Virus record (IMG/VR): IMGVR_UViG_3300025889_000128
Coordinates: 1-59,501 of that record
DNA length: 59,501 nucleotides
DNA from: a virus
Reading direction: 5' to 3' (one strand)
A program made the position numbers and the translations under genes. The notes under the pieces were generated by a model that was given only the letters and a program-made list of their open reading frames with translations, had not been told where the DNA came from and made no database searches. This document shows, in pieces, positions 8,481 through 17,061 of this stretch. The first letter of the stretch is position 1; each line of letters begins with the position of its first letter.

Positions 8481-9792
8481 CGTACCTGAAACAAAAACAA
8501 GTTCTTTTGGTATAAAATATCTAACTAAATCAGAATCATTAGAACTATTACAAAAATTATCATTAGCAGAACAACAAGCTAAAATGAGAAGAGAAGATGC
8601 AGCAGCATCAAGAAAAGAGAGAGAAGCAAAAGGATCAAAACCAAAACCAATATCTGAAACTGCATCTAAAAAAATTGATGAGGGATTAAACAAACCAAAA
8701 CCAGAAACAACAAGAGGTAAATTAACACGTGATAGTAAATTCTTTGATGATAAAGGAAAAGAAATAACACAAGACCAATACAATGCAATTCATCATGGTG
8801 GAACAAGTACAGTAACAAGTCATGTTGATGCAAAAACTCATGGACAAACTCAAAGACCTAAAGGAAAAAAATTCCTTGCTAATCAACCAGATACAGAAAA
8901 GAAAGATGATAAACCAAAAACTAATGCAGCAACAAATTATGGACTTAGTAACAGAGGAAAACCTGCAATCGGTAGTACACATGAATGGGCTTCAACTCAA
9001 ACTATAAATCCTAAAGGTGAACTTGATGATGTACCAATTAAAATTGATAGTAAATATCCTAAACCACCAAAAACATCTGAGCTTAATCAAGATAAAATAA
9101 CAGCAGCACTATCAGGTCAAAGAGGTGGTTCAAGAAGAGGTGCAGGTAGAAAAGTTGGTTCTAAAGGTAAAACAAAAGAAATCAGTGAGAAGAAAGCATC
9201 ATTAGAAGAAACAGTATTTTATAATAACTTAATCATTAAAGGTATTGATCCAATCACTGCCAAGTTAAAATCGATTAATTTTTTTTTAGTTGATAAAATA
9301 GTAACTCAATCTGAATATCTTACATCAAGACCACAACAATATAGGTATGATGAAGCAGGTAACAAATTTGAAACTGAAGAACATAAACAATGGAAAGCAA
9401 CTGGTAAATACAAAAATCCACATTTTAAAAATATTCCAAGTATAGAAGAAACAAAAGGACAGGGAAAAGGTGCTGAGAAAGAAACCGATTCATCACATGC
9501 AGGTGCAGGTTTTAAAGAGAAACTCGAAAACACAATGAACATGATACGCAATAATCCAGATTTAAATCAAGCTGAAGTCGCATCAAAAATGGGAGAAAGT
9601 GCACAGAAAGAAGTTGAAACTAAAAGACCTGATAATGTATTCAGTAGAACAAAACTCAAAGATCCAAATGCAAAAAACGTAACTCAAAAGAAAGAAAATA
9701 AATTTGATATTAATGTTAAAGTTCCAACTAATGCAAGTGGTATCAAAGATAGAAGATTCCATGGTAGTAAAGGTTCAAGTCCAACATCTTAA
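8473..9792 (+). CDS. Hypothetical low-complexity basic protein
   Basis: About 439 residues from ATG 8473, preferred over the GTG six codons upstream because ATGAGTGA overlaps the preceding stop. An N-terminal helix (KSESLELLQKLSLAEQQAK) is followed by long Lys/Ser/Gly/Thr-rich disorder. A RGGSRRGAGRKVGSKGK patch may bind nucleic acid. One folded-looking segment lies near residues 240-300. Possible internal virion or DNA-condensing protein, but nothing specific identifies it. Confidence 0.55.
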   Translation: MSDVPETKTSSFGIKYLTKSESLELLQKLSLAEQQAKMRREDAAASRKEREAKGSKPKPISETASKKIDEGLNKPKPETTRGKLTRDSKFFDDKGKEITQDQYNAIHHGGTSTVTSHVDAKTHGQTQRPKGKKFLANQPDTEKKDDKPKTNAATNYGLSNRGKPAIGSTHEWASTQTINPKGELDDVPIKIDSKYPKPPKTSELNQDKITAALSGQRGGSRRGAGRKVGSKGKTKEISEKKASLEETVFYNNLIIKGIDPITAKLKSINFFLVDKIVTQSEYLTSRPQQYRYDEAGNKFETEEHKQWKATGKYKNPHFKNIPSIEETKGQGKGAEKETDSSHAGAGFKEKLENTMNMIRNNPDLNQAEVASKMGESAQKEVETKRPDNVFSRTKLKDPNAKNVTQKKENKFDINVKVPTNASGIKDRRFHGSKGSSPTS

Positions 9793-9824
9793 ACCTTTAT
9801 TAAATAGATACATTTAAATACTTC

Positions 9825-9953
9825 ATGAGAAAAGACGATACGTTTTTCTGTGTAGAATGTGGAGCTCAACTACCTTGGAGATATAAGGGTAGACAGAAAA
9901 TATATTGTTCTCAAGGTTGTAGAAAATCATATACTAAAAAGAATAAATGTTAG
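9825..9953 (+). CDS. 42-residue zinc-ribbon microprotein
   Basis: FFCVECG and IYCSQGCRK supply two Cys pairs for one zinc, followed by a basic tail. TTTATTAAATA at 9796-9806 is about 25 bp before the ATG and fits a leaderless promoter. The resemblance to zinc ribbons that recognise nucleic acid is general; the function is unknown. Confidence 0.65.
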   Translation: MRKDDTFFCVECGAQLPWRYKGRQKIYCSQGCRKSYTKKNKC

Positions 9954-9971
9954 TATGTAAAACTTCACATA

Positions 9972-10322
9972 TTGGTAGACATCTATGTTGACGGTGGTAC
10001 TAGACATTCTAATATATGCCTAGTAGATGGTTCTCATGTTGTGGTAAAACATAGAAGAGGTAAACCAACTAACAATGAATTAGAATACTTGGCTTTAATG
10101 TATGCACTTGGATATGTTAGGGATAAATACAAGGGAGAAAAGGTAACCATATTTAGTGACTCTCAATTAATGGTAAATCAAATGAATGGAAAATATAGAG
10201 TAACAACTCCAACACTAGTAGAATTACATGATAAATGTTCTAGCATGCTTACACATAATATAAAAATAAAATGGATTTCAAGGAAGATTAACCTTGCAGG
10301 TCATGTCCTTGAGAAACCTTAG
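9972..10322 (+). CDS. rnhA: RNase HI-like ribonuclease, fourth catalytic Asp absent
   Basis: A 116-residue protein with the RNase HI core: YVDGG (D7), NNELEYLAL (E36) and FSDSQLMVNQ (D63). It would degrade RNA in RNA-DNA hybrids, for example primers. The final motif usually reads N-x-A-D; here it is NLAGH with G110 in the Asp position, so metal site B may be weakened. It starts at TTG, because no ATG or GTG is in frame downstream of the previous stop. The 3-prime end overlaps the opposite-strand RHH gene by 35 bp, and that overlap may explain the altered C-terminus. Confidence 0.85.
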   Translation: MVDIYVDGGTRHSNICLVDGSHVVVKHRRGKPTNNELEYLALMYALGYVRDKYKGEKVTIFSDSQLMVNQMNGKYRVTTPTLVELHDKCSSMLTHNIKIKWISRKINLAGHVLEKP

Positions 10323-10530
10323 TTGGATATGTTGTATGTGGAACATCACCTAGTTCGTTTGTACTAGACTTATAGTGGTCTAAAATTCTCTTGAAGACAA
10401 CTGCATCACTTTCATACATATCACCATTCTTTGTTTTCTTAACTAGTTTTGCAAGTCTTCTGAATTGTTCTTTATCAGCCCATGCAATACTAATGGTTGT
10501 ATGTGAATTGCCAATCTTACGCTTAGCCAT
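10288..10530 (-). CDS. Ribbon-helix-helix DNA-binding protein
   Basis: 80 residues from the ATG at 10530. The TTISIAWADKEQFRRLAKLV segment is a beta-strand plus helix of the CopG/Arc type, followed by a second helix (SDAVVFKRILDHY). TATA (ATTTATATAAA) on this strand lies about 25 bp before this ATG, which selects it over an upstream TTG. It probably represses transcription of viral genes. Convergent overlap with RNase HI. Confidence 0.7.
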   Translation of the reverse strand: MAKRKIGNSHTTISIAWADKEQFRRLAKLVKKTKNGDMYESDAVVFKRILDHYKSSTNELGDVPHTTYPTKVSQGHDLQG

Positions 10531-10590
10531 GTAAACTTTACACAAGGCTTTTATATAAATCTTCTTATACTAGTTAAGTTCACATAGGGC

Positions 10591-10743
10591 ATGGTATTAA
10601 TATGTGAAATTCCAAAGTGGTTTGAGATAGTAAATGAATGGTGGTTAGATGATGTCATAGATACTACAACATTTTATAATGCTCTAACTCATTTGTTGAA
10701 TACTTTACTTGCAAAATGCACTGAAGTAACTGGACTTACATAA
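10591..10743 (+). CDS. 50-residue hypothetical protein
   Basis: It begins at ATG 10591 with a TTCTTATAC TATA-like box about 26 bp upstream. The product is mostly one or two helices (WFEIVNEWW, FYNALTHLLNTLLAK) with no motif recognised. Supported by promoter spacing and a complete frame only. Confidence 0.45.
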   Translation: MVLICEIPKWFEIVNEWWLDDVIDTTTFYNALTHLLNTLLAKCTEVTGLT

Positions 10744-10775
10744 CGTTTTTATTTGAGTTACTTGTATAAGACTAC

Positions 10776-11189
10776 ATGGGAATACAAATCTCAGCAAAGT
10801 TCAATGGTAACTGTAAGATATGTGGTTCATCATGGAATATGAATGAACAAATTTGGTATCAGAAAATGCCTAAAGCATTATGTATTGATGAAGAATGTTT
10901 TACACAACAAGGTGGAACTAAAGATGCAGGTGGATTCAGAAAGAAAGCTTTCAATCCAACAGATTCAAGAAGTCTTATCATTACTAATGTACCAGAAGTA
11001 AGAATATCAAATGATACTGCCATGATAGCAGATTTATGGAGACAATATTTTAGACAGGCACATGAACTAACAAAAGAAACATACCCACAGGAAGATGTAA
11101 ATGCCGATAGATTCGGTATGATTAGGCAAACTATTCTCAATCAACTTGTTAACTTGGCAGGCGTTATAGTTACAAGAGATAGAGAGTAA
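10776..11189 (+). CDS. Zinc-ribbon protein of unknown function
   Basis: 137 residues. The N-terminus is GNCKICGSSWNMNEQIWY...LCIDEECF, a treble-clef or ribbon with four Cys. A helical C-terminal half follows (MIADLWRQYFRQAHELTKE). This type of small zinc domain plus helices occurs in many archaeal-virus proteins of unknown role. It lies in a run of small early-looking genes. Confidence 0.65.
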   Translation: MGIQISAKFNGNCKICGSSWNMNEQIWYQKMPKALCIDEECFTQQGGTKDAGGFRKKAFNPTDSRSLIITNVPEVRISNDTAMIADLWRQYFRQAHELTKETYPQEDVNADRFGMIRQTILNQLVNLAGVIVTRDRE

Positions 11190-11221
11190 AGTTTATTTAA
11201 TCTTTCTTTTTTATATATGAT

Positions 11222-11470
11222 ATGGTATTCGGAAAGAAAGCTGAAAAACATAGTGAACGTGCAAAGTCAGGTACTAGTACACAGATTGACGGAGTAATTG
11301 CTTTCCTAGAAAAACAATTAAAAACATACGAAGAAGAAATAAAAAAATACAGTGAAGAAGCATTTGCAGAATTTAGAAAAGGTATTGAATACAATATCAA
11401 TCTAACAAAAAGTTCACTCAACTATTACAAACAAACCAAAGATGAGTACGATAGAAAAGGACTCATCTAA
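11222..11470 (+). CDS. Small coiled-coil protein
   Basis: 82 residues, mostly one long charged amphipathic helix (VIAFLEKQLKTYEEEIKKYSEEA). TTTATTTAAT at 11192-11201 lies about 26 bp upstream. Convergent overlap of 4 nt with the next reverse gene. The function is unknown. Confidence 0.6.
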   Translation: MVFGKKAEKHSERAKSGTSTQIDGVIAFLEKQLKTYEEEIKKYSEEAFAEFRKGIEYNINLTKSSLNYYKQTKDEYDRKGLI

Positions 11471-11604
11471 AACTCTTTTTTATATTTCCATTTACTCATA
11501 AATTTATCTACGTCAAGTCTACAATGTTCACACAATAAAGCATTGTTACTATGAGGACACTTTACTTTTTCTTTTATTATATTTCTAAGTTCATTACTAA
11601 TCAT
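11467..11604 (-). CDS. 45-residue Cys-containing microprotein
   Basis: VKCPH and LCEHC provide one metal site, followed by a basic C-terminus (SKWKYKKEF). It starts inside the end of the next upstream microprotein gene, so the two are coupled. The function is unknown. Confidence 0.55.
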   Translation of the reverse strand: MISNELRNIIKEKVKCPHSNNALLCEHCRLDVDKFMSKWKYKKEF

Positions 11605-11704
11605 ATACACCATCACTGCAATCAACAACAGCACCACAGTTACCACATATCTGGTGACACACTGTCATTTTATCCATCTCATAACCACAGCGATCACAAA
11701 TCAT
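11597..11704 (-). CDS. 35-residue zinc-ribbon microprotein
   Basis: It starts with MICDRCG and contains a second CGNCG pair, a compact two-knuckle zinc ribbon like those in the basal transcription machinery. It overlaps the next reverse ORF by 8 nt and follows the 112-residue gene, so three reverse genes may share one transcript. Confidence 0.6.
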   Translation of the reverse strand: MICDRCGYEMDKMTVCHQICGNCGAVVDCSDGVYD

Positions 11705-11719
11705 AATAAAAAAAGAGGT

Positions 11720-12058
11720 TTAAGATGTAGCCTTTGGGGGATACATACTTAGTGCTAGCATTTTTCTGCCAGTTTTTTCGGCTTCCCTCTCAACTACCCA
11801 AACGTCTAATCCATCTGATGCATCTTTAGAGACACATTTTTCCACTACGTCATTCCAGTATTCAGATTTTGCTTGTCCGATAATTGTCTTACCAAATGAA
11901 TGTCTAAGTCCATTTGTTGTTGACAACTCTGCAATATCCGAACCCAATGCTTCAACGTATCTTACCTTAAAACTTTGGACAGTTAACTGGTCACCAGCTT
12001 TAAGTGGTACAGATTTCTCATACGTTTTTCCAGTATCGAGTACTTCGGAAACGTTCAT
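11720..12058 (-). CDS. Hypothetical protein, possibly OB-fold-like
   Basis: 112 residues with several predicted strands (DQLTVQSFKVRYVEAL, LDVWVVEREAEK, KMLALSMYPP). No family was recognised. A small single-stranded-DNA-binding or OB-fold protein is one possibility, without motif support. TTTATTAATA on this strand lies about 25 bp before the start, indicating a leaderless promoter. Confidence 0.5.
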   Translation of the reverse strand: MNVSEVLDTGKTYEKSVPLKAGDQLTVQSFKVRYVEALGSDIAELSTTNGLRHSFGKTIIGQAKSEYWNDVVEKCVSKDASDGLDVWVVEREAEKTGRKMLALSMYPPKATS

Positions 12059-12090
12059 TGATAGTTAATAGTAATACCTATTAATAAATG

Positions 12091-12198
12091 TTATTGAATA
12101 GTTAAGTTCTTTTTATGACAAAGATCACAACTAATTTTTCCTCTATACACATGTAGAGATTCATTAGAAGAATAACAACAGTGACATAGACCACGCAT
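12091..12198 (-). CDS. 35-residue zinc-finger microprotein
   Basis: LCHCC and SCDLCHKK give two Cys pairs plus His, enough for one zinc. Divergent from the gene at 12234 with 35 bp between starts. TATATTAAT on this strand is about 26 bp before the ATG. The function is unknown. Confidence 0.55.
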   Translation of the reverse strand: MRGLCHCCYSSNESLHVYRGKISCDLCHKKNLTIQ

Positions 12199-12233
12199 AA
12201 TAGATTTAAATAGTATGGAATTAATATACCTTT

Positions 12234-12512
12234 ATGGAATGGGAACAATTACCTAATGGTAAATGGAGACCAAAGAGACAATTTAAAAAAAATGCTGAGG
12301 GTAAATATCAATGGGACGATCCTAGATACATGAGAATGAGAGATGAGAAAATGAAAAAAGTTATTTGTTATTGTGAATACTGTAGAGATTATTACAACTT
12401 ACTTGAACCATGTGTGCATCACCTACCTGATAACTATAAGAATCAAAAAATAAAAGAAGCAGCATACAAAGAATTAAGATACAAACAAATTAGAAATGAA
12501 GAGATAGATTAG
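12234..12512 (+). CDS. Small Cys/His protein
   Basis: 92 residues, basic N-terminus, then ICYCEYC...CVHH. This is a possible zinc site and vaguely HNH-like, but no clear nuclease asparagine or histidine pattern is visible. TTTAAATA at 12205-12212 is about 25 bp before the ATG. The function is unknown. Confidence 0.6.
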   Translation: MEWEQLPNGKWRPKRQFKKNAEGKYQWDDPRYMRMRDEKMKKVICYCEYCRDYYNLLEPCVHHLPDNYKNQKIKEAAYKELRYKQIRNEEID

Positions 12513-12547
12513 AAAGGTTAATAAGACGGACTATCGTATGACCAGTA

Positions 12548-13348
12548 ATGTTTTGTATTCGTAAAACAATAGAACTTCCAAAGAAAGATTCTATAATGCA
12601 CATGAGACCACTTGGAGACATTCATCTTGGTAATCTTGGTTGTGACATCGACAAGTATCTCAAGAATGTAAAATACATTGCTGACCATCACGACCACTTC
12701 ACTATTGGTATGGGTGATTACATTGATAATGTAATGGCTTATGCAAATGGTGGAGTAGATAAGAGGTGGAATCCTGAAACAGTTGACAGAAGAATGTTAA
12801 CTACTGAGGAACAAACAGAAGTATTCTTAGAATCATGGAAGCCTATCGCAAAGAAAACCGTAGGACTTCATGCAGGTAACCATGAATGGAAAACAATAAA
12901 TCAGAAAAGATTTATCACTGATTTCTGTAAGCCATTAGACCTACCTTACATGGGTAGATTGGCATACACAAGTCTAACATTCACATACAAAGGACAAGAA
13001 GTTAGAAACTATCTAATCCTGTCTATGCATGGTGGTTATTCTGGAATGGCAGCAGGGGGTGCAGTAAATAGAATGAAAGCAATCACTGGAGACTTTGATT
13101 GTGACTTAGTTCTAATGGGACATAACCATGATACTTGGGTAAGACCAATAGTTAGAACTGGTTATGACAGAAAGCATAACTTGCCTGTAGAAAAGAAAGT
13201 TCTTATGGGTAATACTGGAACATTCCTAAGAGGATACGAAAAAGGGGTAGACTCTTATGTGGAAATCAATCCAAAAGAAGCAAAGAGAGTAGGTACTATT
13301 ACCATTACTTTCAACCCAGAAACAGGGGAGATGTTTGGACATGACTAG
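12548..13348 (+). CDS. Calcineurin-like metallophosphoesterase
   Basis: 266 residues with all five metallophosphoesterase blocks: GDIHLG (D24, H26), GMGDYID (D57), GNHE (N111, H112), MHGGYSG (H161) and GHNHD (H192, H194). It uses two metals to cleave phosphomono- or diesters. In this context it could be an SbcD/Mre11-like nuclease or a nucleotide phosphatase. There is no Mre11 capping domain, and the length is that of a stand-alone enzyme. It overlaps the winged-helix gene by 8 nt. Confidence 0.85.
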   Translation: MFCIRKTIELPKKDSIMHMRPLGDIHLGNLGCDIDKYLKNVKYIADHHDHFTIGMGDYIDNVMAYANGGVDKRWNPETVDRRMLTTEEQTEVFLESWKPIAKKTVGLHAGNHEWKTINQKRFITDFCKPLDLPYMGRLAYTSLTFTYKGQEVRNYLILSMHGGYSGMAAGGAVNRMKAITGDFDCDLVLMGHNHDTWVRPIVRTGYDRKHNLPVEKKVLMGNTGTFLRGYEKGVDSYVEINPKEAKRVGTITITFNPETGEMFGHD

Positions 13349-13613
13349 ACCACAAGGAAGATTGCTCAAAGCAAGTAGTGTTAATGACTTGGAAGATCAA
13401 ACACTAATGAGTCCAGAAAAAACAATCAAGTATAAAATCTACGACTATATAAAACGCAGCGAACGTTCATGTACTGCTTCTCAGGTACACTTGGCAGTAG
13501 CCAAAGATTCTCCGAGAAGAACAGTTGAGAAAAGACTTCTTGATTTATATAATCAAGGTCTTATAAATCGACACTCATGTGAATGTGGTTGTGCATTTAT
13601 TTATAGTATTTGA
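13341..13613 (+). CDS. Winged-helix DNA-binding protein
   Basis: About 90 residues from ATG 13341, chosen over TTG 13335 because it overlaps the previous stop. A wHTH core runs from TIKYKIYDYIKR through TASQVHLAVAKDSPRRTVEKRLLDLYNQGLINRH (written here in pieces; residues about 30-80). A terminal CECGC may bind zinc. A likely transcription regulator co-expressed with the phosphoesterase. Confidence 0.7.
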   Translation: MTRPQGRLLKASSVNDLEDQTLMSPEKTIKYKIYDYIKRSERSCTASQVHLAVAKDSPRRTVEKRLLDLYNQGLINRHSCECGCAFIYSI

Positions 13614-13680
13614 TTTTATATTTCTTTTTATATTTCTTTTAACATGTTAATTTAAATATGGCTATTGTTTAATGGTCTTT

Positions 13681-13821
13681 ATGTTCATCAACATTTGTTG
13701 GAAGAGAAACAATGAAACTTTCAAATCACTTATGCCTGTAGATAAGGCTAGTGTCCTTGTTCAAGAATTAGAAAGACAAGGAATTAAAACTTGGTTTGAA
13801 TCAGAAAAAATAGTTAATTAA
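13681..13821 (+). CDS. 46-residue hypothetical protein
   Basis: ATG 13681 is preferred over 13672 because TTTAAATA at 13651-13658 is centred 26 bp upstream. A short helical protein with no recognised motif. Confidence 0.5.
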   Translation: MFINICWKRNNETFKSLMPVDKASVLVQELERQGIKTWFESEKIVN

Positions 13822-13903
13822 CTTACGTTACTTAACTCCCATTTTATTTTTAATTAACTTAGTTAACTTTCAAAGCTAAGTTAAGTAACTTAACTTAACT
13901 AAC
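13812..13903. repeat. Cluster of TTAACT/AGTTAA repeats with perfect inverted repeat
   Basis: At least eight copies of TTAAC or its complement lie within 92 bp. They include GTTAAGT-A-ACTTAAC at 13880-13894, a perfect 7-bp inverted repeat around one base. The cluster separates the rightward genes from the leftward RadA-MCM genes and is followed by T/A tracts (13904-13950). It could be an operator array, a bidirectional terminator or part of a replication origin. Confidence 0.5.
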
Positions 13904-13957
13904 TTTTTTTGTCCTAATATACATTTTATTTATCAATTTTTTTTAAAAAAAATAGTA

Positions 13958-14101
13958 TTAATCTTCACATTTCTGGATACAATCTTTGATTATACTCAGC
14001 CTGTATTGATTAACATTTGGTTCTTTTTCTAATCTTTCTAACACTTTCTTAAAATCTTTCAAGTGTGCTTTTCTATCTGATTCATTTGAATACATTGGCA
14101 T
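13958..14101 (-). CDS. 47-residue helical protein after radA
   Basis: It starts on the last base of the radA stop (TAATG), so it is translated with radA. The product is a charged helix pair (AHLKDFKKVLERLEKE) with two C-terminal Cys. No homology was recognised; a small RadA accessory factor is possible from position only. Confidence 0.55.
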   Translation of the reverse strand: MPMYSNESDRKAHLKDFKKVLERLEKEPNVNQYRLSIIKDCIQKCED

Positions 14102-15084
14102 TATTCTTCTACGTTATCCATGCCTTTCTCATTTAATATATATTCTGCATCTGCCATAGCATACTCTGGGCTATCTACCATTCTTGCTATTCTTTTCTTA
14201 CCAGATTTCTTGAAGTATATTCTATGAGTGCTTGCATGACCTACAACATTACCACCAATAGGTTTGATTGGATCACCGAACATTGTTGATGGATCACTTT
14301 GTACTTGATTGGTAAAGATAACTGTGCACTTAAAATAATAAGTAATGTTCTTCAAGTGTGTCATTAATCTTTTGATTTGATTCTGTCTATCTGCTAAAGT
14401 ACCCCTACCCAAATACTCTTCTCTGAACTGTCCAATAGCACCGTCAATTATTACTAATCTAGGCTTGAAATCAAGCATAGTTTTTGATAGATTATTAACA
14501 GTACCCATAAGCAATTCAGTGTTAGGAGTGTAGAAATACTTTATTCTTTGTAGCATTTCTTTTGCTTGTTCTTTATCTTCAACGTATTCTCTAGCCTTTA
14601 GTATCTCAAATATCCTAGCAGGTCTAAATGTATCTTCACAATCAATCCATATCACATTGTCTCCACCATGTATGGCTTCAACAGTTAATGAATTACAGAA
14701 TTGTGTTTTACCTGAACCAAACTCACCATATACTTCGTAAGTTGCCTCTGGTTTTACACCCCCACCCATTAGGTTATCAACTTCTTCACACTTTGTTCCA
14801 AGTGTAGGATAATTTTCTTGATAATCCATCAAGTCTAATGTATCCATGTCGGACTTTCTAATGTAACCATTATCTTCAAGCAATCTTTGAGCATTAAATG
14901 ACCATTGATCTGCTTTCTCTCTACCGACTCCAGTAATTTCTGCAATCTCAGCAGAACCTCTTACACAAATATCAAGTATAGTATTGACACCAAAAGCATT
15001 TAATTTTTTTTCAGTGACAGCACCAACACCATCTAATTGTGAAACTTTTAAATCGATAGGTTGTTCTTCTACAATTTCGTCCAT
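14101..15084 (-). CDS. radA: RadA recombinase
   Basis: 327 residues, the usual archaeal RadA length. N-terminal helix-hairpin-helix DNA-binding domain (residues about 12-70); RecA core with Walker A GEFGSGKTQ (120-128); Walker B LVIID (210-214); FREEYLGRGTLADRQ near loop L1; VIFTNQV (255-261) before the L2 region. It catalyses strand exchange and could serve recombination-dependent replication and concatemer formation. It shares an operon with MCM. GAIGQ replaces the more usual residues before FREEY, a divergence from cellular RadA. Confidence 0.95.
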   Translation of the reverse strand: MDEIVEEQPIDLKVSQLDGVGAVTEKKLNAFGVNTILDICVRGSAEIAEITGVGREKADQWSFNAQRLLEDNGYIRKSDMDTLDLMDYQENYPTLGTKCEEVDNLMGGGVKPEATYEVYGEFGSGKTQFCNSLTVEAIHGGDNVIWIDCEDTFRPARIFEILKAREYVEDKEQAKEMLQRIKYFYTPNTELLMGTVNNLSKTMLDFKPRLVIIDGAIGQFREEYLGRGTLADRQNQIKRLMTHLKNITYYFKCTVIFTNQVQSDPSTMFGDPIKPIGGNVVGHASTHRIYFKKSGKKRIARMVDSPEYAMADAEYILNEKGMDNVEE

Positions 15085-15108
15085 GTGAAGTATAGATTAT
15101 CCTACCTA

Positions 15109-17061
15109 TTATGCCTTTCGGTATGTTCCGTCATTGTTTAATCTTACATGATTAAACTTTTCCCAGTTACCGAATAGTTTCTTTGCTTCTATTGGTTCAA
15201 ATCCATTGTCAATTAGTTTCTTCATAAACTCTACCAAGTTTACTTTGCCATTTGCATCTTCACATTCTGACCATGTTCTCTCTGCTAGTTGTTGTTTGTT
15301 TTCTTTGGTAGTTCCACCAAGAACTGATTGTCTATTACCAGAGTTCATAGTTATGTTGAATGAAGTATACATTGATTCAATCAAATCTTTAACTTGCATG
15401 ACATCTTCTATCTCTATAAAGTCTTTCAACTTTAACTTGGCAAGTGCATAAGACAATCTAACTAATGCTTCTAATTGTCTAGTACCTACAGGTAACTCAT
15501 CATTGTTAGATGTTGATCTCATTGTATTGTATATTTTTATTATCTCATTCTTCAAATCATCTGTAAGTTTTGGCTTCTGTGCTCTTGCTAAGTTTATCAA
15601 ACATACTAACTCATTCTCTGTTAATGGTATCTTTTTCTTCTCAGCAGGGTTTGATACAAAAGAATCTATGATATGACTAGCCTTTAACATATCTTCTGTG
15701 ACATTAACTGTATCTCTAATCAACCATATCAAATCAAACCTTGACAATAATGGTGCAGGTATATCTACATTGTCTCTTAATGTAGCACTTGAATCATAAG
15801 CACCATACTTTGGATTTGCTGCTGCTAAAATTGTAGTCTTTGTAGGTAGTGTTAATACAATACCTGCCTTAGCAATAGATACTGTTTGTTGTTCCATAGC
15901 CTCATGCATAGCACTTCTATCATCTTTACTCATCTTATCAAACTCATCAATAAATGCAAAGCCACCAGAACATAATGGCAATACACCTGCCTGTGCTACA
16001 AACCTTTCATTAATTTTAACGATAGCAATAGTAAGACCTGCTGCACTTGAACCTCTACCAGAAGTATAGATTGATTTCTTTGTAATCTTCTTTGCATACT
16101 TTAATAGTTCTGACTTTGCCATTGATGGATCGCCAACTAGAAAGATGTTAATATCAGAACGTCTAGCACCCTCAACACCTCTAACAAGTTGTAATAATAT
16201 TGACAACTTTATGTCTCTCATACCATAGATATTGGGTGCAAAACTACTAACTAATGAGTCAAGATAATCAGTATCCTGTGCCATTAATCTGAACTTCTTT
16301 TCGTCTTCATTAGATGGTAGTATATCTTCATCATCTTCCAAGTTATTTATTGCAAGTACATCAATGTAAACATCATTCTCATTTTCATTTACATCTATTA
16401 TCGACCTGAATATACCAGTGATTCTTTTCTTCTGTCCAATAAATGCAGTGCTCACATCATCACCATAGACTTTACCCATAAACAATACAGGACTACTGTG
16501 AACTGCTTTCTCTAATTGTTCTTGTAAGAATAAAGTTTGAACATCATCTGTTACTAAACTTTCTGGTCTAAATATCATCTTTGCTTTCTTACATGCAGGG
16601 TTACTACATACTGGTACTACAATCTTCTTTTCTATGTCACACTTTATTTGTTGTTCATTGAAACAACTATGACATACTGCGACTCCACTTTTAACATAAG
16701 TTTTAGGTGCATCTGTTGCAGATATAACACAATCAAAAGTAATAACTGTGTTCTCATAGTCAGAATTAATATCATGCATCTCAACTAATGAACTACCAAC
16801 TAATTTTATTTCCAAGTCTTTGAATGTAGTTGGTACATCAATCTCATCATACTGTTCACCAAGTATTTGATACAATGCATGTCTTACTTTCTCTTTGAAT
16901 CCAGTAGGATCTAAACCAAATACTTCTGAGAAATCATTAGACTCAATATCTAATGTGTATATACTGTTGGGTTTCAGTGATGATATTATCTTAGCATTAG
17001 TTGGTGATGATAATTTTGCATAAATAATATCACTGATTGCTGACTCTGTATATCCATTCAT
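15109..17061 (-). CDS. mcm: MCM replicative helicase
   Basis: 650 residues. An N-terminal domain with a zinc site (C130, C133, C152, C157) is followed by an AAA+ core: Walker A GDPSMAKS (310-317), Walker B FAFIDEFDKM (368-377) and arginine finger SRFD (440-443). A C-terminal winged helix ends the protein. It should unwind DNA at the viral origin, with the host supplying the polymerase. It overlaps the preceding RHH gene by 4 nt and precedes radA by 24 bp, forming a replication operon. Confidence 0.96.
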   Translation of the reverse strand: MNGYTESAISDIIYAKLSSPTNAKIISSLKPNSIYTLDIESNDFSEVFGLDPTGFKEKVRHALYQILGEQYDEIDVPTTFKDLEIKLVGSSLVEMHDINSDYENTVITFDCVISATDAPKTYVKSGVAVCHSCFNEQQIKCDIEKKIVVPVCSNPACKKAKMIFRPESLVTDDVQTLFLQEQLEKAVHSSPVLFMGKVYGDDVSTAFIGQKKRITGIFRSIIDVNENENDVYIDVLAINNLEDDEDILPSNEDEKKFRLMAQDTDYLDSLVSSFAPNIYGMRDIKLSILLQLVRGVEGARRSDINIFLVGDPSMAKSELLKYAKKITKKSIYTSGRGSSAAGLTIAIVKINERFVAQAGVLPLCSGGFAFIDEFDKMSKDDRSAMHEAMEQQTVSIAKAGIVLTLPTKTTILAAANPKYGAYDSSATLRDNVDIPAPLLSRFDLIWLIRDTVNVTEDMLKASHIIDSFVSNPAEKKKIPLTENELVCLINLARAQKPKLTDDLKNEIIKIYNTMRSTSNNDELPVGTRQLEALVRLSYALAKLKLKDFIEIEDVMQVKDLIESMYTSFNITMNSGNRQSVLGGTTKENKQQLAERTWSECEDANGKVNLVEFMKKLIDNGFEPIEAKKLFGNWEKFNHVRLNNDGTYRKA

